Assembly: GCF_018614415.1 (NCBI RefSeq)
Contig: NZ_JAGGOO010000139.1
Coordinates: 1 to 33,623, forward strand
Direction: 5' to 3'
DNA from: Streptomyces sp. ISL-12
GTDB lineage: Bacteria > Actinomycetota > Actinomycetes > Streptomycetales > Streptomycetaceae
DNA: 33,623 nucleotides
Of the stretch, positions 29,529 to 33,623 are shown one piece after another. The translations under genes and the position numbers were made by a program. The notes beneath the pieces were generated by a model. It searched no databases. It was not told the origin of the DNA and saw nothing but the letters and a program-made list of their open reading frames with translations. How positions within the stretch are numbered: the first letter of the stretch is position 1; each line of letters begins with the position of its first letter.

Positions 29529-31169
29529 CTAGCGTTCCGTCACCTTGCCGTCGGCCACCTCCAGGCGGCGGGTCACCCGCAGGGCGTCCAGCATGCGGCG
29601 GTCGTGGGTGACCAGCAGCAGGGTGCCCTCGTAGGAGTCGAGGGCCGACTCCAGCTGCTCGATGGCCGGCAGGTCGAGGTGGTTCGTGGGCTCGTCCAGG
29701 ACCAGGAGGTTGACGCCGCGGCCCTGGAGCAGGGCGAGGGCGGCCCGGGTGCGCTCGCCCGGGGAGAGGGTGGCCGCCGGACGCAGCACGTGGTCCGCCT
29801 TGAGGCCGAACTTGGCCAGCAGGGTGCGGACCTCGGCCGGTTCCGTGTCGGGGACGGCCGTCTGGAAGGCGTCGAGCAGCGGCTCGGTGCCGTGGAACAG
29901 CTTGCGGGCCTGGTCGACCTCGCCGAGCAGGACGCCCGAGCCGAGGGCCGCGTGCCCGCCGTCCAGCGGGACCCGGCCCAGCAGGGCGCCGAGCAGCGTG
30001 GACTTGCCCGCGCCGTTGGCGCCGGTCACCGCGACCCGGTCGGCCCAGTCGATCTGGAGGGTGACCGGACCGAGCGTGAACCCGCCGCGCCGCACCTCGG
30101 CGTCGCGCAGTGCGGCGACGACCGCGCCGGAGCGCGGGGCTGACGCGATCTCCATGCGCAGCTCCCACTCCTTGCGGGGCTCCTCGACGACCTCCAGGCG
30201 TTCGATCATGCGCTGGGTCTGGCGGGCCTTGGCGGCCTGCTTCTCGCTGGCCTCGCTGCGGAACTTGCGGCCGATCTTGTCGTTGTCGCTGCCCGCCTTG
30301 CGCCGGGCGTTCTTGACGCCCTTGTCCATCCAGGAGCGCTGCGTCTGGGCCCGGTCCTGGAGGGCGGCCCGCTTGTCGGCGTACTCCTCGTACTCGTCGC
30401 GGGCGTGCCGGCGGGCCACCTCGCGCTCGTCCAGGTAGGCGTCGTAGCCGCCGCCGTAGAGGTTGATCCGCTGCTGGGCGAGGTCGAGTTCGAGGACCTT
30501 GGTGACGGTGCGGGCGAGGAACTCGCGGTCGTGGCTGACGACGACGGTGCCGGCGCGCAGGCCGGTGACGAAGCGTTCGAGGCGTTCCAGGCCGTCCAGG
30601 TCGAGGTCGTTGGTCGGCTCGTCGAGGAGGAAGAGGTCGTAGCGGGACAGCAGGAGGGAGGCGAGGCCGGCGCGGGCGGCCTGGCCGCCGGAGAGGGAGG
30701 TCATCGGCTGGTCGAGGTCCACGGCCAGACCCAGGGTGCCGGCCACCTCCTCGGCGCGGTCGTCGAGGTCGGCGCCGCCGAGGGCGAGCCAGCGTTCCAG
30801 GCTGGTGGCGTAGGCGTCGTCGGCGCCGGGCGCGCCGTCGACCAGGCCCTGGGTGGCCTCGTCCATGGTCCGCTGGGCCTCGGTGACGCCGGTGCGCCGG
30901 GCCAGGAAGGCGCGTACCGTCTCCCCGGGCCTGCGCTCGGGTTCCTGCGGGAGGTGGCCGACGGTGGCGCTGGGCGGGGACAGCCGCAGCTCGCCCTGTT
31001 CGGGGGCGGTGAGGCCGGCGAGCATCCGCAGCAGCGTGGACTTGCCGGCGCCGTTGGGCCCGACGAGGCCGATCACGTCGCCGGGGGCGACGACGAGGTC
31101 GAGCCCGGTGAACAGGGAGCGGTCGCCGTGGCCGGCGGCGAGGTTCTTGGCGACGAGGGTGGCAGTCAT
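29529..31169 (-). CDS. ABC-F family ATPase (ribosome-associated, possible antibiotic resistance type)
   Basis: 546 aa with two ABC domains and no membrane helices, so not a transporter. Domain 1: Walker A GPNGAGKST, signature LSGGQAARAGLASLL, Walker B LFLLDEPTNDLDL. A charged linker (about 245-330) rich in Arg/Lys/Glu includes KNARRKAGSDNDKIGRKFRS. Domain 2: GANGAGKST, a divergent signature LSPGERTRAALALL and LLVLDEPTNHLDL. ABC-F proteins act on ribosomes; related Streptomyces members protect against macrolides or streptogramins. No drug cluster is nearby, so the function is open. ATG 31169 lacks a ribosome-binding site but has a promoter-like element close upstream. Confidence 0.92.
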   Translation of the reverse strand: MTATLVAKNLAAGHGDRSLFTGLDLVVAPGDVIGLVGPNGAGKSTLLRMLAGLTAPEQGELRLSPPSATVGHLPQEPERRPGETVRAFLARRTGVTEAQRTMDEATQGLVDGAPGADDAYATSLERWLALGGADLDDRAEEVAGTLGLAVDLDQPMTSLSGGQAARAGLASLLLSRYDLFLLDEPTNDLDLDGLERLERFVTGLRAGTVVVSHDREFLARTVTKVLELDLAQQRINLYGGGYDAYLDEREVARRHARDEYEEYADKRAALQDRAQTQRSWMDKGVKNARRKAGSDNDKIGRKFRSEASEKQAAKARQTQRMIERLEVVEEPRKEWELRMEIASAPRSGAVVAALRDAEVRRGGFTLGPVTLQIDWADRVAVTGANGAGKSTLLGALLGRVPLDGGHAALGSGVLLGEVDQARKLFHGTEPLLDAFQTAVPDTEPAEVRTLLAKFGLKADHVLRPAATLSPGERTRAALALLQGRGVNLLVLDEPTNHLDLPAIEQLESALDSYEGTLLLVTHDRRMLDALRVTRRLEVADGKVTER

Positions 31170-31179
31170 CAGGGCGCCG

Positions 31180-31209
31180 ATTTTAGCGGCCGGTACGGGG
31201 CGGACTCAG
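31180..31209 (-). promoter_or_regulatory. Candidate promoter of the ABC-F gene
   Basis: On the minus strand CTGAGT (31209-31204) and TAAAAT (31185-31180) are separated by 18 bases, near-consensus for a housekeeping sigma factor. The -10 ends 10 bases before the ATG, implying a very short or no leader. The -35 overlaps the stop codon of the upstream gene. Confidence 0.5.
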
Positions 31210-32240
31210 CCGGGTTTCCCGTGCGCGACCGCTGCCACCAGCACGCTTTCCGATGCCCGGGCCACGAGGCAGGAACGGCCCTTGACCGCCGCGGTGTCCA
31301 GGAAGACGCGGTGGGCGCCGGGCTCCAGGACGCCGTCGAAGACCTCGCGGGTGTGGGTGCGGTGCAGCCGGTCCAGACGGTACGCGGTGAGCCGTACCCG
31401 GCAGGGCGAGGTGACCTCGATGTCCGCCGCCTCGCCGGTCGCGGTGAGGCGGGTCAGCCGGCGCCGTTCGGCGGGGGTGCGGTCGAGGGCGTGTTCGATC
31501 TGGGCGACCAGGACGGGGACGATCGGGGCGAGGATGTCGACGTAGGCGACGTCGGCACCGGCCTCGGTGAACGCCGCGCGGACGGCGGCGCGGTCCTGCT
31601 CGGGCACCGCGGCGCCGAAGGCGACGGCGCCGTACTCGCGCAGTTCCTCGGCGGAGGCGCCTGCGAGGTCGGGGGTGATGTCGGCGCCGATGTCGATGGT
31701 GCGCAGGGCGGCGGCGAGCTTGGCCAGTACGGCGACCCGGGCGCCGATCAGCAGGACACGGCGGCGCGGCGTGCCGGGGCCTTGCCGGAGCAGGGCGGAG
31801 AGCGCCGCGCGGTACTCGGCGCCGGGGAAGCGGAACGGGCCGATGCCCTGGTAGCCGTTGAGCCGGAGGTCGGCGTGCGGATCGGTCTGCCAGGCGAAGT
31901 CCTGCCAGACGTAGTCGTCGCCGTCCCGCCGGATCACGGCGGTCACCGCGCCGCACGCCAGGTCCTCGCACTCGGGGCAGCCGTAGATGATGTACCGGCC
32001 GCCGGGCAGCGGCGGTTCGGCCTCCAGCAACAGGCCGCGGACCTGCGCGGTGAAGATGGCGGGCGGGACGTCCGAGGCGAGCGGGGAGACGGCGTCGAGG
32101 TCGCTGAGGCGGAACAGCAGCGGCCGGCCGTCCACGATGAAGTCGAGGAAGTCGCGGTGGACCTGGTACGCACCCCCGGCGAGGACTCCCCCGGTCCGGG
32201 TGGCGGGGGCCAGGCCGAAGGTCGTGTACTCGGCAGACAT
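31206..32240 (-). CDS. Conserved protein of unknown function (possible oxidoreductase-like)
   Basis: 344 aa, soluble. The N-terminal half contains a Cys cluster in IYGCPECEDLACGAVTAVI, which could bind metal. The middle has a Rossmann-like strand-turn-helix (RRVLLIGARVAVLAKLAAAL) and later ADVAYVDILAPIVPVLVAQI. The C-terminal part is rich in beta-strands. I do not recognise the family with certainty; homologues may be labelled oxidoreductase, but no catalytic motif is clear. ATG 32240 has no ribosome-binding site, and AATACT six bases upstream suggests a leaderless transcript. It is divergent from the flavoprotein gene and followed closely by the ABC-F gene. Confidence 0.78.
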   Translation of the reverse strand: MSAEYTTFGLAPATRTGGVLAGGAYQVHRDFLDFIVDGRPLLFRLSDLDAVSPLASDVPPAIFTAQVRGLLLEAEPPLPGGRYIIYGCPECEDLACGAVTAVIRRDGDDYVWQDFAWQTDPHADLRLNGYQGIGPFRFPGAEYRAALSALLRQGPGTPRRRVLLIGARVAVLAKLAAALRTIDIGADITPDLAGASAEELREYGAVAFGAAVPEQDRAAVRAAFTEAGADVAYVDILAPIVPVLVAQIEHALDRTPAERRRLTRLTATGEAADIEVTSPCRVRLTAYRLDRLHRTHTREVFDGVLEPGAHRVFLDTAAVKGRSCLVARASESVLVAAVAHGKPG

Positions 32241-32306
32241 GCGGTGAGTATTCCCGCTGTCGCGGCGTTGTGCGCATGGCCGGGCGGGTTCCGCTACCGT
32301 CCGCCT
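32241..32306. promoter_or_regulatory. Compact divergent pair of leaderless promoters
   Basis: Only 66 bases separate two divergent starts. On the minus strand AATACT (32252-32247) ends six bases before the ATG at 32240. On the plus strand TACCGT (32295-32300) ends six bases before the GTG at 32307. Neither start has a Shine-Dalgarno. The -35 elements are not obvious, and the promoters would overlap, allowing coordinated or mutually exclusive use. Confidence 0.45.
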
Positions 32307-33260
32307 GTGGAAACCGAACTGGAGGGCGAAGTCGTCGTGGTGGGCGGCGGCGTGATCGGGCTGACGACCGCCGTCGTCCTGGCCGAGCGCGGCAGCCGGG
32401 TACGGGTGTGGACCCGGGAGCCCCTGGAGCGGACCACCTCGGCGGTGGCGGGGGCGCTGTGGTGGCCGTACCGGATCGCACCGGCCGCGGCGGCGCGCGC
32501 GTGGGCGCTGCGCTCCCTGGACGTGTACGAGGAGTTGGCGGCCCGCCCCGAGCGGACCGGCGTACGTATGGCCGAAGGCGTCCTGGGTGAGACGGAGCGG
32601 CACGAGGTCGACGGGTGGGCGGCCGATCGGCTGCCCGGGCTGCGGGCGGCGACGGCGGCGGAGTACCGGGGCTCCGGGCTGTGGGCCCGGCTGCCGCTCA
32701 TCGACATGTCGGTTCATCTGCCCTGGCTGCGCGAGCGGTTGCTGGCGGCGGGCGGTTCGGTCGAGACGCGGGCGGTGACCGGTCTGCGGGAGGCCGGGGC
32801 GCCGGTAGTGGTCAACTGCGCGGGCCTCGGGGCCCGGACGCTGGTGCCGGACCCGTCGGTGCGGCCGGTGCGCGGGCAGTTGGTCGTCGTCGAGAACCCG
32901 GGCATCCGCACCTGGGCGGTGTCCACCGATCCGGAGTCCGGGGAGATGGCGTACTTCTTCCCGCACGCGGGCCGGCTGGTGCTGGGCGGTACGGCGGAGG
33001 AGGACGCCTGGTCGGCGGAGCCGGACCCGGCGGTGGCGGCCGCGATCGTCCGGCGGTGCGCGGCACTGCGGCCGGAGATCGCCGGGGCACGGGTCCTGGA
33101 ACACCGGGTGGGGCTGCGGCCCGCCCGGGACGCGGTACGGCTGGAGCGCGAGGTCCTGCCGGACGGGCGGCTCCTGGTGCACAACTACGGCCACGGCGGC
33201 GCGGGCGTCACCGTGGCCTGGGGGTGCGCACGGGAGGCGGCGGGGCTGGCGGGCCGCTGA
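32307..33260 (+). CDS. D-amino-acid-oxidase-like FAD-dependent oxidoreductase
   Basis: 317 aa from GTG 32307 (VETELEGEVVVVGGGV). The ADP-binding GxGxxG is VVVGGGVIGLTTAVVLAERG. DAAO-type features include AGALWWPYR, VVNCAGLGARTL, a catalytic-site arginine in HRVGLRPARD and the C-terminal FAD-contacting YGHGGAGVTVAWG. Known family activity is oxidative deamination of D-amino acids to alpha-keto acids with peroxide formation, usually in the cytosol. Substrate is not readable. No signal peptide. The C-terminus (AREAAGLAGR) lacks the peroxisomal tag of eukaryotic enzymes, as expected. Probably leaderless. Confidence 0.9.
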   Translation: METELEGEVVVVGGGVIGLTTAVVLAERGSRVRVWTREPLERTTSAVAGALWWPYRIAPAAAARAWALRSLDVYEELAARPERTGVRMAEGVLGETERHEVDGWAADRLPGLRAATAAEYRGSGLWARLPLIDMSVHLPWLRERLLAAGGSVETRAVTGLREAGAPVVVNCAGLGARTLVPDPSVRPVRGQLVVVENPGIRTWAVSTDPESGEMAYFFPHAGRLVLGGTAEEDAWSAEPDPAVAAAIVRRCAALRPEIAGARVLEHRVGLRPARDAVRLEREVLPDGRLLVHNYGHGGAGVTVAWGCAREAAGLAGR

Positions 33261-33360
33261 ACGGGGGCGGCGGCCGGTGGCCTGACCGCCGCGCACCGGG
33301 TACGGGACGGGCGGGGGCCGGATTGCGGGGCGGGCGGGTGCGGGGGACGGGACGGCGGAG

Positions 33361-33623
33361 GCTGGAACACGGGGCGGGCGGACCCCGGGAGCCGGACAGC
33401 GGCGGCCAGAACACGGGACGGGCGGGGCCGGGGACGGGACGGCGGCAGCCGGGGACGGGACGGCGACAGCCGGGGACGGGACGGCGACAGCCGGGGACGG
33501 GACGGCGACAGCCGGAACACAGGACAGGCGGACCCCCGGCACCGGACGGCGACGGCCGGAACACAGGACAGGCGGACCCCCGGCACCGGACAGCGACGGC
33601 CGGAACACAGGACAGGCGGACCC
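33361..33623. repeat. Composite tandem repeat array of 44-base and 21-base units, open at the window end
   Basis: Two degenerate 44-base units start at 33361 and 33405. Four nearly identical 21-base units (GCCGGGGACGGGACGGCGAC plus A) occupy 33427-33510. Two almost identical 44-base units follow at 33511-33554 and 33555-33598, and a third is cut by the window edge. The 44-base period is not a multiple of three, so the array is unlikely to encode a repetitive protein. There are no unique spacers, so it is not a CRISPR. The interval 33261-33360 is GC-rich with no gene. Confidence 0.8.

Noticed and set aside
30405..32306. Plus-strand open frame running into the flavoprotein gene
   Set aside because: It is antisense to the ABC-F and unknown-protein genes; only the part from GTG 32307 has a recognisable fold.
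33361..33623. CRISPR array
   Set aside because: Units are contiguous with no unique spacers and no cas genes are nearby.
33183..33623. Minus-strand ORFs rich in VPSPAVA repeats
   Set aside because: They are translations of the 21-base repeat and change frame at the 44-base units; no start signal.

Overview
The window is high-GC actinobacterial DNA with the codon usage, GTG/TTG starts and ATGA gene overlaps typical of Streptomyces. From memory, gene order matches the right-arm hopanoid region of S. coelicolor (around SCO6743-SCO6771) read in reverse. That synteny is recalled, not searched.

Positions 42-13707 (minus strand) hold a complete hopanoid locus. Transcription runs hpnC, hpnD, a 37-codon ORF, hpnE, a polyprenyl diphosphate synthase, shc, hpnG, hpnH, ispG, dxs, hpnO, then an XRE-cupin regulator and a small membrane protein. 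Dxs and IspG feed the MEP pathway. HpnC/D/E turn farnesyl diphosphate into squalene, Shc cyclises it, HpnH and HpnG add and process the adenosyl side chain, and HpnO aminates the final polyol. Most junctions overlap by 1-4 bases or are nearly contiguous. A striking double palindrome (808-844) lies before the XRE gene.

Positions 14006-21062 (minus strand) look like an envelope-polymer system in two units separated by hairpins. The first unit encodes a fused CDP-alcohol phosphotransferase, a nucleotidyltransferase, a glycerol-1-phosphate-dehydrogenase-like enzyme, a second CDP-alcohol phosphotransferase lacking one motif aspartate, and a family-2 glycosyltransferase. The second encodes an ABC-2 exporter (permease plus ATPase) of the teichoic-acid/O-antigen type. 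I know of no described product. This is the best candidate for an uncharacterised pathway here.

Positions 21500-25819 carry a cation-diffusion-facilitator transporter, type I IPP isomerase (idi, another isoprenoid supply gene), an anti-sigma-like ATPase, an enoyl-CoA hydratase homologue and an SCO6745-family protein. Several genes here and near the end look leaderless.

Positions 25820-26890 are a decayed stretch: a 5'-truncated, frameshifted NAD(P)-binding oxidoreductase remnant, a frameshifted fragment resembling the end of shikimate dehydrogenase, and degenerate GC-rich repeats including a 39-base period. The window continues with a 43-aa LPFR-type small protein, tex, an ABC-F ATPase, a conserved protein of unknown function and a D-amino-acid-oxidase-like flavoprotein. 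It ends in a tandem array (21-base and 44-base units) that runs off the edge. No tRNA, rRNA, insertion sequence or CRISPR was recognised.
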